Positions 45,564 to 56,002 of a stretch of DNA of 64,000 bases are shown piece by piece (position 1 is the first letter of the stretch; the number at the start of each line of letters is the position of its first letter). Under the pieces are notes generated by a model. The model searched no databases, had not been told where the DNA came from, and saw only the letters and a list, made by a program, of their open reading frames with translations. The stretch is from Corinectria fuckeliana (Eukaryota > Ascomycota > Sordariomycetes > Hypocreales > Nectriaceae). The stretch is from assembly GCA_019137255.1 (NCBI GenBank), contig WPDH01000160.1, forward strand, positions 124,001 to 188,000, in the 5' to 3' direction. A program made the position numbers and the translations under genes.

Positions 45564-46161
45564 TCACTGAGAGTCGGCGTGGCGAGGCACAAAACGCCGA
45601 GCAGGCTCAGGGAGCCGGGCCGGCTGCGACTGCCCGACCTCCGAAACCCGATTTGAGATTGGAGGGCCGGTGCCAACAATGCCACGACGGCCACCGCCAC
45701 GGCCATTGCCGTAACCACCACGACCATCATTATGACCACCACGACCATCACTGTGACCACCACAACCATCATTATGACCACGACGATCAGATGATTGGCC
45801 TCCACCTACACCAGACTGGCCTGACTGCATGGTCGCAAAACCCATGCTCTGAAAAGCCTGGTTGGGCGCATTCTGAGGTGCTTGCTGGATGAGCCAAGGC
45901 CCCTGCTCGTCATTATCTGCCCGAGTGGCAACAGACGCAACAATATCCGGGAGTACAGTAGTGGCAGAAGCAAGAGAATCCTCCAGGTACGTCACCTTCT
46001 TCGCCTTCTTCTTCGCCGGCTTCATGGTCTTCCGGATCGAATACATTTGAGCATGGTCGATCCTCGGCGCTGGTAGGATGGGCATGATCTGGATGTCCCA
46101 CTCTTGGATGGGCTCAACATCCCCAAGTTATCCTGGGCATACTGAACAGCCTTGATCCAAC
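45564..46161 (-). pseudogene. Gly/Arg-rich repeat protein, probable frameshift
   Basis: Minus-strand frame with VEPIQEWDIQIMPILPAPRI, a Lys-rich patch (KPAKKKAKKV), a Gln-rich linker and a GGHNDGRGGHSDGRGG-type repeat region ending ARRFVPRHADSQ at 45564. Upstream, the peptide WIKAVQYAQDNLG lies in a neighbouring frame and would continue naturally into the main frame after a one-base shift near 46127. If translation starts at the internal ATG at 46085 a 173-residue product is possible. The layout parallels the ORF at 31323-32351. Confidence 0.4.
45707..45790. repeat. 24-nt repeat encoding Gly/Asn/Asp/Arg units
   Basis: CCACCACGACCATCATTATGA and close variants recur with a 24-nt period, giving GGHNDGRG-like octapeptides on the minus strand. 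Confidence 0.75.
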
Positions 46162-46678
46162 CTACTACCTCGACAAGACCTCCCTCTCCTCCCCGCGCGC
46201 GCCGATCCCGTTACAGACGAACCAAGATAAACTTCGAAGCGAGCGAAATGGAAGATAAGGTGTTGGAGAACATTTCGGCTTGGGCTGAATCCTCAGCCGG
46301 GTTCGCTCATATCGAGGTCAATTTATTAAATGGAAGCTGCCTTAAACAGTACACATTAGACTTAGTGGTCAGATTAGGTCACGAGTGTCAGGGCTCTGGA
46401 TTAGACCTTGGGGCTTTACTCTTTAGGCAATGGGACATGGTATTAGGTAGTACAAACAGCCAATGATACATGAGTTATCAAGACCACAGTTCCAACAACC
46501 CAAACTCAAAAGCAGGACTGATGATGCTTACAATAGCACAACACGCATGTCCTTCCAGTTCTGAAAGTTCCCTGTCCTGGCCCCGTGTTAGGATATTCTT
46601 GATGGAAATCCTTTCGTACCGAAGTTAATGACATGATCGGCAGACAGGAGGGACTGGAACCTTACAGTGTTAAATAAT
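46162..46678. other. Intergenic, no gene supported
   Basis: A short plus-strand frame (MEDKVLENISAWAE...) without an identifiable domain. Immediately downstream of the BTB stop, in the BTB frame, lie TGA, TAA and a CxxC-like motif that may be remnants of a zinc-ribbon end. Confidence 0.4.
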
Positions 46679-47635
46679 TCAACAAACACGACAAGTTTCG
46701 CTCTGTTGATAGCGCTGACTGCTAGCGGGTTTACGGAGATTGGCAAGTTCAATCTCCAGTTTCCGAAGATTGGCAAGGTGAGTTTCCTCCTTTTTCCGAA
46801 GATTGGCAAGTTGAATTTCCTGTTGCCGAAGTTGTTTAGCGCACTCCCCCAGTGCCTCAGTGAAAAAGCCGTGGGTTGTTGGGTCCAGCTTAGCAAAGCT
46901 GTTAGATTGAGCCAGCGATACAATGTGGTCCACAGCTAGAGCAGACATGACCTTGTGAAGGGACTCATCGTCGGTCCGACGCAGAACTTCGACGGCAACG
47001 TCGGTAAAGTCGGCAGAAGACCATTTCTCATGAAAGCGTGCTTCGACTCGCTCGGCTGCAAGCGCAGCAAGTTTCGGGACATCGTAGTAGTTTGCGATCG
47101 CGTTGACTCGGACGTGGCACAACAGGGTGGCTATGTCTTTTGTAGTCGAGGGACCTGGAACGATGGGGATCGTGTCCTCGTCGGAAGATGGTCCTAAAAG
47201 GTGTGAGAAATAACTAAGAGAGCAACGAGATACAGGACTCACCTTCGTATGGGGGCGTTCCTGGAACGGGCTTGGGGGTCTTGAAAACGCTCAAGATTCC
47301 GCCATCGTCGCCCGCGGTATATTCGACGCTATAGTTACCCGTATAGAAGTAGTCAATCAAGCGTTGAACTGTGTCGACGTCAAACTCGCCACACTTGATG
47401 ATGCCAGTTTGAGCCTCCTGCATACCCAGTCAGCAACGTGTTACCGTGGCATAGCATGAGAAAACAATCCTACCATAAAGGATCCAGTGAGGGCGGCAGT
47501 CAGGACGGGCGATTGGGAGCAAATAATATTCTTATGCAAGCGGAAGCTGTTGCCTTGACACATGAGGGTCATGTCGCTGAACTTGCCCGACTCAAGTAGG
47601 TCCTCGAAAAGATCCGAAGGAACCGAGCTCGACAT
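46679..47635 (-). CDS. BTB/POZ-domain protein
   Basis: Exons 47635-47474, 47417-47243 and 47193-46679, introns of 56 and 49 nt, join in frame to 283 residues. The BTB fold is clear: DLLESGKFSDMTLMCQG, FRLHKNIICSQSPVLTAAL, a splice, then VDTVQRLIDYFYTGNYSV. A middle helical domain follows (LLCHVRVNAIANYYDVPKLA), then a three-unit coiled-coil repeat (QLANLRKKEETHLANLRKLE). Many fungal BTB proteins of this length lack further domains and may act as dimeric adaptors. It ends at CRVC, which in the dead paralogue at 36653-37577 continues into a zinc-ribbon-like segment, so this copy may be C-terminally shortened. Confidence 0.8.
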
Positions 47636-48659
47636 GATGGCGTAGGGATGGCACAGCAAAAGGTAACGCCGTAAAAAGATGACTGGGTGTCAAGCGTGGA
47701 AGAGTGCAAACTGCGCGTGTCGAGATGAAGGAGAAGAAAATCGGAATGGAGGGTGTTGGAATTGTGGCGAGATAAAGGCGGTGGGTGGTGAATGATGTTC
47801 AACCACTTTCTTCACTCTTGTTCGTAATTCTCGTACCAGAGGGTAACGTAATCCAGTTTCTTTTTCGGCTGTTCTCTACTTACACACTCACAGTATTCTT
47901 CCGTCTTTCTCAGCCTCACGCACGCACGAACACACGCTCGCACCATCGCACACGTACCGTTTCTCGACCTCGCCAACATGTTCAGGAGAACCTGCAACGC
48001 GTAAGATCCGCCCCCAGCGAGGCAGCCAAGGCCACGGGGAAACCTACCATGGCAATCGACGCCAACTAAGTTCGCAAAGGTATCGAGGCAACCCCAGAAG
48101 AGAATGCGGTGACCAGCCCCGGAGAGGCCAGTCTCTCACTGGGCCAGCCACGGTCTCTCGCGGTGGTTGCTCAACCTCCACGACGCCTCGCCGATTCAGA
48201 GAGAGGAATGGAGTACATACGTCGGAACAGACGCCGGAGGATGCGGGCGAAGAGGCGAAGGGATAAACATGTTATTACATCTCACTTGTTTTATATGCAA
48301 ATACACGCTTAGGTTAAGTAACTCTTTCTTTTCCATATCAAAAAGTTCTCTCTATTAATCATAGTGTCTACATACTTTCTGTACCTTTTTATTAAACTGG
48401 TACCTTACTATTGTTTTTATTTGTTTCCTGCTTAACGTACTAGTTACAACCATCACCCCTTTGACAGGCTAAGCTAGAGTCTTTAGTATGCAGTGTAATA
48501 GGTATCTACTGGGGAGTACTCAACACTAATGCCCAACCCACAGCTACTTTGTGAAGGGGAGGATTCTCGGTCTGATGGGGAAAAAACAAGCGGCTCGGTT
48601 AGAAACAATTCTGCCTCGTCAATTCGACCATCAAACATTCCCAACTTCAACTCAGTCGT
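47636..48659. other. Intergenic, AT-rich toward 48440
   Basis: Contains the BTB promoter side and short frames without domains. 48290-48440 is AT-rich and stop-dense. Confidence 0.4.
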
Positions 48660-49363
48660 TCAGTAATGTCTCCAACTTAATTGTTCAGTCCCCACGTAGA
48701 GGGGGCTCTGGACTTGGATCACGTCGCCGGCTGGGTCAAGTTGCGTACTGCACCGACGTCCCAGGGCTTCGCGGAGAGCGTCGACCTGGGCGAAATTGGT
48801 TGCATTGTCAATGAACCGCGACTTTCGACCCTGAACCGCGACGGGCAGCTGACTGTCGACTCCCATGAGGAATACAATGTCGCTGCTACTCGGTAGTTCC
48901 CCCTCAACACCGCTTCGTACCCTCGGCAATATTGCTCGATACGCTCACTCAACTCCTCAATCTCATTTCGCGACAGCCACTTGCCATCACGCCCATCAAC
49001 CGCAAGACCGACAACGTAGATACCTGGACTCTTCACTGAATACTATCCAATAGCAGGGTCCTAGATCGTGTCGTACGCCACTGTTCCTCCCATGATGGCT
49101 TCGAATCCTCTCTTGGGAATCGCCTCTGTCAGTCGAGACATGGGCCACCCATTATTCAACTCGTTGTGAAGGCTTTCCACGGTTCTATCAGTCCTGATGC
49201 GGACTATGCGAAACGACGAAGACATGCGTTTGTCCCGGAGCTTGTCGGCGAGCGTGGAGAATTTGAGAAGAAGAGCGTAGTGGCCATCTTCCTGGAGTAC
49301 CTTCACCAGATTTGTCGTCGCGCTCTGCAGAGGTGCCTCCGCAAAAGGTATGATAACGGGCAT
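48660..49363 (-). pseudogene. Unknown gene with two TAG stops and a frameshift
   Basis: ATG 49363 opens a frame (MPVIIPFAEAPLQSATTNLV, later RIVRIRTDRTVESLHNELNN). It meets TAG at 49061-49063 and again at 49043-49045, yet the same frame then continues with good coding sequence (YVVGLAVDGRDGKWLSRNEI, EELSERIEQYCRGYEAVLRG). After a run of five G's the coding signal moves one frame (SSDIVFLMGVDSQLPVAVQG, SRFIDNATNFAQVDALREAL) and ends at 48660. Both TAG codons would be CAG before a C-to-T change. Family not recognised. Confidence 0.5.
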
Positions 49364-50669
49364 AGTGGCAGAAGAATGACTCGTTTCGCGTTTTGTGAGA
49401 GTCGGATTCGAAGTCAATGAAACTAATGGTGTGTTTCGACTGCGTTGCTGCGTTCCTCTCGACTGGTGATAGAAGGGAGTTGACAGGGTCACTGGATAAT
49501 TGTACTAGCAGCTTTGAAACACTATGATTGGATTCTGATCACATCAACTCGAATATCCGCAATCTGTCTATCCAATTGGGCATTTCTAAATCGCACGGAA
49601 GCCTCGAATTGGCCCGTCCTATTAGCCTCCCAGTCGTTGTCATGGGTTTCATAGGTCTTTTACTTCTACTAGTTAACAAAGTTGTTATTGGACCAAGGAA
49701 AAGAATTGCATCAATGTCTGTCCCAGGAGCTTGCCTTTAACGTGAGCGACCGCAGATACTTCTCGAGGTGCTGAGGTACGCGAGTGCGCTCCTGAGTCCG
49801 CTGGCAGCCTGCTGTCTTGTAACCTTTCTTCACTACAAGTCCACAGCCATATTTTACTTTTCCTTCGTGATCTAGCTTTGGTTCAACTCCACTTGTCTTG
49901 GTCCCACAGTCACTTTCGTCTCCGTCTTGAATTCTCACTTACCTCAAACCCTCACTCCTCCTCGACTCGAATCCTTTATATTGAGCCTTTATATTTCCGC
50001 TGTCCATTGAACATTATATAGTCACTAGGCTCTGATCATACAGTGAAAACTCTACTAAGAGTCCATAGGCTCTACAGTATCAAGACTCAAACGTAGTGTT
50101 CTCCATCTGCTAAGACTACGCTTCTATGTAAGGTCACGGCGCTACATGTACTCTGTCTGCTCGCGGCCAGTCTCGCTTAGTTACCTCTAGTTAATTGATA
50201 CCTGCATTTTTATTAACTCGATTGAAGTTAGACAGCGATATAGTCTAGCTAAGACATGTTTTAGAGAGTGAGGGTTTAGGGAGGAATAAGAGTTTGAGAA
50301 GTAAGGTTTTAGGACTGAGGGTTATAGAACTGAGAGTTTAAGGCTTAAGGGGTAAATGCTCTTTAAAGTTATAGTGTTAGTGTAATGCTGTTGCCAGCTG
50401 TTTGCAGTGCTAGTTAGGTATAATTGAGCCAGTAAAAACGCTCTTGACTATCTGACAGGCCACTGGTAGGTAAGTAGTAAGCCGAATACGTTCGCAGAGA
50501 TGACACAAGGTGTATCTAACTGCTGGAGATTTCTAGATTTTGGTCTTGCGGATTCTACGGCCGAAGCTTTCTAGGCCGTGGGAGAACTAGAGAGAGGACG
50601 AGAAGGACGAACTAGTTAAAACAACCACATGTTGAGGATACAAATCACGTTAAAATAACTGCGAAACGA
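49364..50669. other. Gene-free, AT-rich stretch
   Basis: Frames are short and stop-rich. 49980-50460 is AT-rich with repeated AGGGTTTAG/GAGAGTTTA-like words. No gene or transposon ends seen. Confidence 0.5.
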
Positions 50670-51029
50670 TTAAAAAAGCACGAGTGGCATCGCACTAGAC
50701 CATGCTGCTGTCATTTTGGCAGTGGCTAGTCTAGCCCGGTCCGCGGGTCTGTAGGTCAGGCGCTCTTTATGGGTTCCATCATCAACTTGGATCCAAGAAA
50801 AGCGCACCTTGTCCGGGTCTAGTAACCATAAGATCACTCGCTGGCGAAGCTGAAGCAGCCTCATTGCCGAGTTGTTGTTTTCATTCTGAACAAAGTCAAC
50901 AACGGCAAGGAAACAACGCCACTTCATCAACTCAGCTCGAAAGAAATGTCCGAACCAATCTGGTATTGTTTTCCCGTGCAAAAATACAATCACCGAATGC
51001 AAAGTCCAACGAAATTCAGGAGTATCCAT
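50670..51029 (-). CDS. Hypothetical ORF, 119 aa
   Basis: Frame from ATG 51029 (MDTPEFRWTLHSVIVFLHGK) to the stop at 50670, with mixed composition including RLLQLRQRVILWLLDPDKVR. No domain, no neighbours that inform function. It lies between AT-rich blocks and may be a fragment. Confidence 0.25.
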   Translation of the reverse strand: MDTPEFRWTLHSVIVFLHGKTIPDWFGHFFRAELMKWRCFLAVVDFVQNENNNSAMRLLQLRQRVILWLLDPDKVRFSWIQVDDGTHKERLTYRPADRARLATAKMTAAWSSAMPLVLF

Positions 51030-51423
51030 CAACCTAGAGTTTTCAAGTCAAGGAGACAACTCCCAAAACTTTCTATAATTCATTATCAACCATCGCCACA
51101 GTCAACAGAAAGACAACTCAACGATTTTGAAATCAAGATACAGCATGAGACGCTCGTATAGTCTTCTGCATCGCTAAATCGCATGTCCGCTCTAGCCAGC
51201 TACGCTCGCTGTTACATCTCAACTCCGTCAGTTCTAACACAATCAACGGCAAACTGGCGTCATCCACGCTAATGAGAATTCTAGGTCGATCCGATGCACG
51301 TTTTCAGTACGAGTCATCTGGGATTCCACGCTGCACGCTTTAAAATGTCGGTCTGTCGTCCCGTCTGGTATCACTCCGGCGATGGAACAGGCATAGTATG
51401 CGAACTCTCGCCTTTAACATTTA

Positions 51424-51960
51424 TTAACTGTATTGTTCTTGGCTCTGAAGTACGGATTCTAATATGCTCATGCTCGTAAGGATATCAGGATGTTCTCTGC
51501 ACATAGTGTTTTCTCGTAAGTTAAGTGTCTGTCGACTAATCTTCTTAGTGTTATACCTGCCTAAGTTATTAAGCATAAGTATAAGGCTATCAGGGTGCTT
51601 AAGGCCTAACACCTTATAGCGCTAAATAAGTAATAAGTAAAAAATCATCTCCGCTTAATTAATATTACTCTTACTATTACACACCTTTAAGCTTCTCTAG
51701 CGTTAAGAGTGTAAAAGAAGATATTTAGGCTTATTTCTAGTAGCTATACTAGCAGGATAGTCTTTGTCTAAGACTGTATTTTAACCTAAAGTAGCTAGGA
51801 TAACTTCTGTCTAGCTTCTTCGTACTCTCTCTGGCTCTCTAACGCTATAGCAAAGCCAAACAGGCTTGAAAGTGTATCGGGATACTCTGGGCCTAGCACC
51901 TGACTCCGCAGACGAGAATTTACCTCGTGGACACGCTGGGCTCTAAATACAATAAAAGAT
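51424..51960 (-). pseudogene. NLR-type (kinesin-light-chain-like) TPR remnant
   Basis: Two pieces separated by stop-dense AT-rich DNA carry the typical 42-residue repeat of fungal NB-ARC/Pfs-TPR proteins: VLGPEYPDTLSSLFGFAIAL followed by ESQREYEEARQKL, and VLGLKHPDSLILMLNNLGRY, then EHPDILTSMSILESVLQSQE. Canonical units read HPDTL...NNLA..L..QGKYEEAE. Only this C-terminal repeat part is left; no nucleotide-binding domain is seen nearby. Base composition drops sharply to AT between the pieces, as expected after RIP. Confidence 0.7.
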
Positions 51961-52015
51961 AGGTAGACATAGATTGCAATATAGTGTTTCACTCGCTTGT
52001 AGAGTAACTAGTTAC

Positions 52016-53203
52016 CTAACGTGCGGCCTTTTCCGCCCCCCTTTGGAAATAGTCATCTAGAATCGCACCAGCCTTTGTGCTAGATACCGTCAGGTTCAAG
52101 TAATGCTGTGGCGCCTGTTTGTGTCCTGCTCGCCACTCATTGCTTCCATTGGAAAACACGTGGTTGTGACCTCCGTCGTTCGCAAACCTGAACACATCGC
52201 CCAAGCCCTCAATGGCATACAAGACGGTAAGCGGATCCCATGAGTTTCGAGACGTGTTGTATCCACTGCGAAGCGATTAGAAATTCGTCGTCTATCAACG
52301 ATAAACGAGCAGAGGTGATGACTCACTTGTACCATTGGTAGGCGGCACGAACAGGGTCCTCGTCCGGGCCTTCCACCGTTAATCGTGCACCTGACATGAC
52401 CCTTTCTCCGAGTTCACCTCCCGAAAAGGTCATCGGACCAGGCCAGGTATTTACTACGTGGGCCACCGCAGTCGCGTTGTAGCCGAAAAAGTTGTATTCG
52501 CGGCCAGAAGGGTAAGAGCCGCCCATTACGACGAGTTCCCGCACCTTGGCAGTGACCAAGTCTTTCCCTGAAAGCTTCGAGTAGGCATCGCGAGACGATG
52601 AGAGAAGGCCAGAGAGCTTCAATGATTCGTAGTCAGCGTTCCGCCTAAGTAAGCACATGATGTTCCAGGGCCACCACGCACATTATCAAGGAAGCCAATG
52701 CTCGCAATAGTCACACTGTGGTCGTCCTGCTGCGATAAGACCTTTCGATAAAGCTTGACAGGATCCCAAGTACCGCTCGCATCTTGCCAGGGGAGTGACG
52801 CATTGTCGCGCCAGTGGTATGCAACTTTGCTAACATATTCACCGTTCTGAAAGACGTAGTCGTCGAAATATGTGTCGTTGGAAAGAGGCCGCCTTACACC
52901 TAGCGGAACGTCGGAGTGACCATAATATCCCAGCAGACTTGAAGCCGCCAAGCCACTGTACGTGGCTGGATAATTGATGTTGATGCCCAAAATGTCAGCA
53001 CGGTTGTGTGTAAGTGCAAGCAAGAGAGCGCCAGCATCACTGTGAGCGATTAGATTTGGCCAAAGATAAAAAATAGTGCTGCGAAACACTCACTCGACAT
53101 CGCTGAACAGATCACTATCTATGATGATCTTCTTCCGATGGACGGGTCCAGCTCCGAGCGTCCATCTCGCGAAGGAGCCAAAGAGAATGAATGACCAATG
53201 CAT
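52016..53203 (-). CDS. Inosine-uridine-preferring nucleoside hydrolase-like protein
   Basis: Four exons, 53203-53094, 53039-52682, 52616-52327 and 52265-52016, join in frame to 335 residues. The first splice builds the calcium/ribose motif: D29-S-D31...D37-D38 (IIIDSDLFSDVDDAGALLLA). Other family motifs are VTIASIGFLDN, ELVVMGGSYPSGREYNFFG and NSWDPLTVLYAI. The hydrophobic N-terminus (MHWSFILFGSFARWTLGAGP) may be a signal peptide, so the enzyme may act outside the cell. The family cleaves the N-glycosidic bond of nucleosides to ribose and base, for purine/pyrimidine salvage; substrate is not readable here. It is intact in a region otherwise full of broken genes. Confidence 0.85.
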
Positions 53204-54087
53204 AGCTGAGCTTTCTGTTCAATTAAAGAGGTCTCCGAACCGTTCAGGGCAAGTGGAAAGAAGACGGCTGAATTATGCAGCTTTGGCCAGCTTTATTTGG
53301 CTTCTTCTTTGCTTGATCAGTTAGTGATCTTGATAGTAGCGGGGTTGTGATGTGGGTTTCCAATCTCCGAAAACGCACGAAGACCGCTCTCCGCAGTCGC
53401 TAAGTTTGAGAATGGATCACTGACGATAAGCGTGGGGTTGACGGCCGCCGCCGAAGACCGGTCTACAAAGGTACCAGCAGGGATATAATGGGCGAGACGC
53501 ACTGCATCATTCAGTCAGAAGGACAGAGCATGTTGACTCTTCACAGTCGTCCAATATCTCTTGGACGGAGGAGTCAGCATCAACAACCTGGAAGACGCGA
53601 GCACGTCACCGCTAGCTGCTCAACTGGAGAAGTGTCTGCTCCTATCTGATGATGCACCGCGGGTGGTACTGTTCTTTCTCCAATGCGCTTCGGACCCCTC
53701 GGTCAAAACTCGCGACGGAGGGCTTAGATATCCATTCTATTCTCTCAACCCGAAGCCCACTCCTCGAGGGACCAGCCCCAATCAGTGAAAGGGTCGAGGT
53801 ACGCCGACACTTGTGGTAGTAAACGAGGCAATGTCCGAGATTGTACTCCGTAGTCGATTCGAGATATACCACACAAGGGGTATGATTCGCTTAGACCTCG
53901 TCGGTGCAAAGCAAAGCGAGCGCTATGTATCTCCAACCGAGTTTGCCGATCTGAGCTTATCTCTAAGCGCGCCTGCTTCAATTATGTTAAGCAAGCGCCT
54001 CCACTTTGCCGAGATCGACATGGTAGCATGATAGATTGTTTGTTGGTGAAGAAAATGATGGATGATGGAAGAACCAACTCAAATCTT
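53204..54087. other. Intergenic with a short orphan C-terminal frame
   Basis: Minus-strand frame 53502-53317 (HYIPAGTFVDRSSAAAVNPT...GNPHHNPATIKITN) has coding character but no ATG or splice partner. It may be the tail of a lost gene. Otherwise nothing seen. Confidence 0.4.
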
Positions 54088-55326
54088 TCACAAGATAGAG
54101 AAGAGTAATCCTTGCAGTCCGTTGGCCAGGATCCGTGTCTTTAGGCCGCGTCCTAGGAGTCCGAAGATGCCTTCCTCACGGACGATAAGCGTTGCAACCT
54201 CCACTACAAAGTTTATAGTATTAGTATCTCCGGGCAAAGTTACTAGTCCGATATCGCTTACTGTAAGATGCTTTAGTGTCATTGAATTGTCGGTAAGTCT
54301 TGACAACTCTCAATGAGTTGGGGATGGAGCCAGAGACGGCCGAAGCGCAGAACCCGATGAAAGCCAGACGCAGTAGCCACCAGAAGAGCAAATGCTTCGG
54401 CGGCTCCGTGAGGATCTCAGATACGTAGTTGTACTAAGTAATCAGAGTCAATGCTGTTCCTATCAATGCCTGCGGATTTCGAGACTTACAATTGCAAACC
54501 AGAGATAATGTCCAACGAACGTGGCAGCAGCCGTAGCTGATGCACCCCACCACAAGCTCCCAATACCGTTCGTCTTCACACGTTGACGCAGAATTTCCGT
54601 TCCGCGGGCTCCTTGCGCTTTAAATCTGGTTTTGAGGGTATCAATTGGCGTCAGGATCATTCGGAAGGATGCCGCACTTGAACATTTGTAAGCAATCCAC
54701 GTGCAGCTACTTTGGGGAGGATAGTCTTACCTGAGAGAGGCAAAGATGATCTTGATGGGCGACAGAAGCTTTTTCACGTACGGGTTTGACTAGAGCAACG
54801 CAAGAATACCAGCATTGGCGGCGGTATCGCCGAACCTCGAAACGGGACCTAAGCACCATTAGCTCAGCTGAACACAACAATTTGTATACAATGCACACCT
54901 TGGATAAGCGCAGGAGCAGTGCCTTGATGATAGCGTTAAATGCCACCTTCTTCGTAAAGTGTCCGTATGGTGATGGAGAAGCATGGCGGCAGCGCCACTT
55001 AGACCACAGCCGAGGGCTCGTTTGAGAGCAGCATTGATACGGAACAGCAAGATGAGTTAAACCACGACAGATGGGGACGAGGGAGTGAGACAGGGTACCT
55101 CGGTCTCATCGACGTCTATCCATCCTTTGTCAAAGACGCCAATGACAATGGCTGTGAGTATCGCCTAGAATATTCGTCAGGCATACCAACTCCTAGATCG
55201 CTTCTCGGGGATTGTCTCGGACAACTCGGACAGAGCATCTTCATTCTAAGGTGGCAGCTAACCTCCCAGCAGCGGGGTCTGCTCGGTGGTCCTCTGAGGG
55301 CTCTCTGCATCGGTTTCGAGAGTCAT
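54088..55326 (-). pseudogene. Mitochondrial carrier family gene, broken
   Basis: From a possible ATG at 55326 the minus strand shows, in order and in shifting frames: VIGVFDKGWIDVDETEVP, RALGCGLSGAAAMLL, IRTLYEEGGI-stop-RYHQGTAPALIQG, RFGDTAANAGILALL-stop-SNPYVKKL, FRMILTPIDTLKTRFKAQG (a P-x-D-x-L-K carrier signature), TFVGHYLWF, FIGFCASAVSGSIPNSLRVVKT and finally LIVREEGIFGLLGRGLKTRI to the stop at 54088. Stops at 54936-54938 and 54790-54792 and frame changes rule out a normal product. The family moves metabolites across the inner mitochondrial membrane; this copy is dead or decaying. Confidence 0.72.
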
Positions 55327-55398
55327 AATGGGCTTGGTGTCGCAGCTGATGCTGACTGCAAGTTCGAGTCAGTCAGTAGTCTCGCGGCTGGCTAACAG

Positions 55399-56002
55399 TT
55401 CCCCGAGATTGGAGCCGGTAGCGGCATGTGGGCCGACGCCTTCGCCACCATCGCAGAGCGCACAAGTAGTGGCCGCAGCGGTCCATCTCTTTGTAACATC
55501 TATGGGGTAGATCCAAACGCCCAGTAGGCTGCATCATTGCGAGAACACGTCAAAGAGGTTGGGCTCGAAAGCACTTACGAAGTTGTGCCGGCGGGCATCG
55601 AGCATCTCAACAACCCGACGGCATGGGGTGCGGTCATCGAGCCTAGGAGCGTGGATTGCATCGTGACAGTTCAGTGCATGTGCAGCATTTCATAGCCGGA
55701 GAAGACCATTCGGTTGTTACCCAGCTACCTCAAGAACGACGGTCACTGGTATGTCTTCGGGCACGTCCGCGCAGACTACGGAACCGTTGTCCCGTCTTCC
55801 CAAGGTAAGAAGCAGAACACCGGTGTTGAATCGTATGAACAGTGTGTTTAACCCGAAATAGCATTTACGGTTATCCTCTGGAAGTACATAAGGCAAGACG
55901 CTAGAGGAATGTGGTCATTGGGAAAAGATTGACTTGGTGCACCCGCCCGACGAGACTGCGTACGAAATGATTCCTCTTGCTTTTGGCACTTTGACGAAAT
56001 GA
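55399..56002 (+). pseudogene. SAM-dependent methyltransferase fragment, broken
   Basis: Begins at the SAM-binding motif I (FPEIGAGSGMWADAFATIAE) after an AG, then YGVDPNAQ-stop-AASLREH (TAG at 55525-55527), VDCIVTVQCMCSIS-stop-PEKTIRLL (TAG at 55693-55695, same frame), NDGHWYVFGHVRADYG, a likely intron near 55806-55862, a TAA at 55889-55891 and the family-typical end ECGHWEKIDLVHPPDETAYE...FGTLTK with the normal stop at 56002. It resembles METTL7-like/class I methyltransferases of fungi. The N-terminus before motif I is absent: only about 70 bp separate it from the divergent carrier remnant. Confidence 0.68.
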
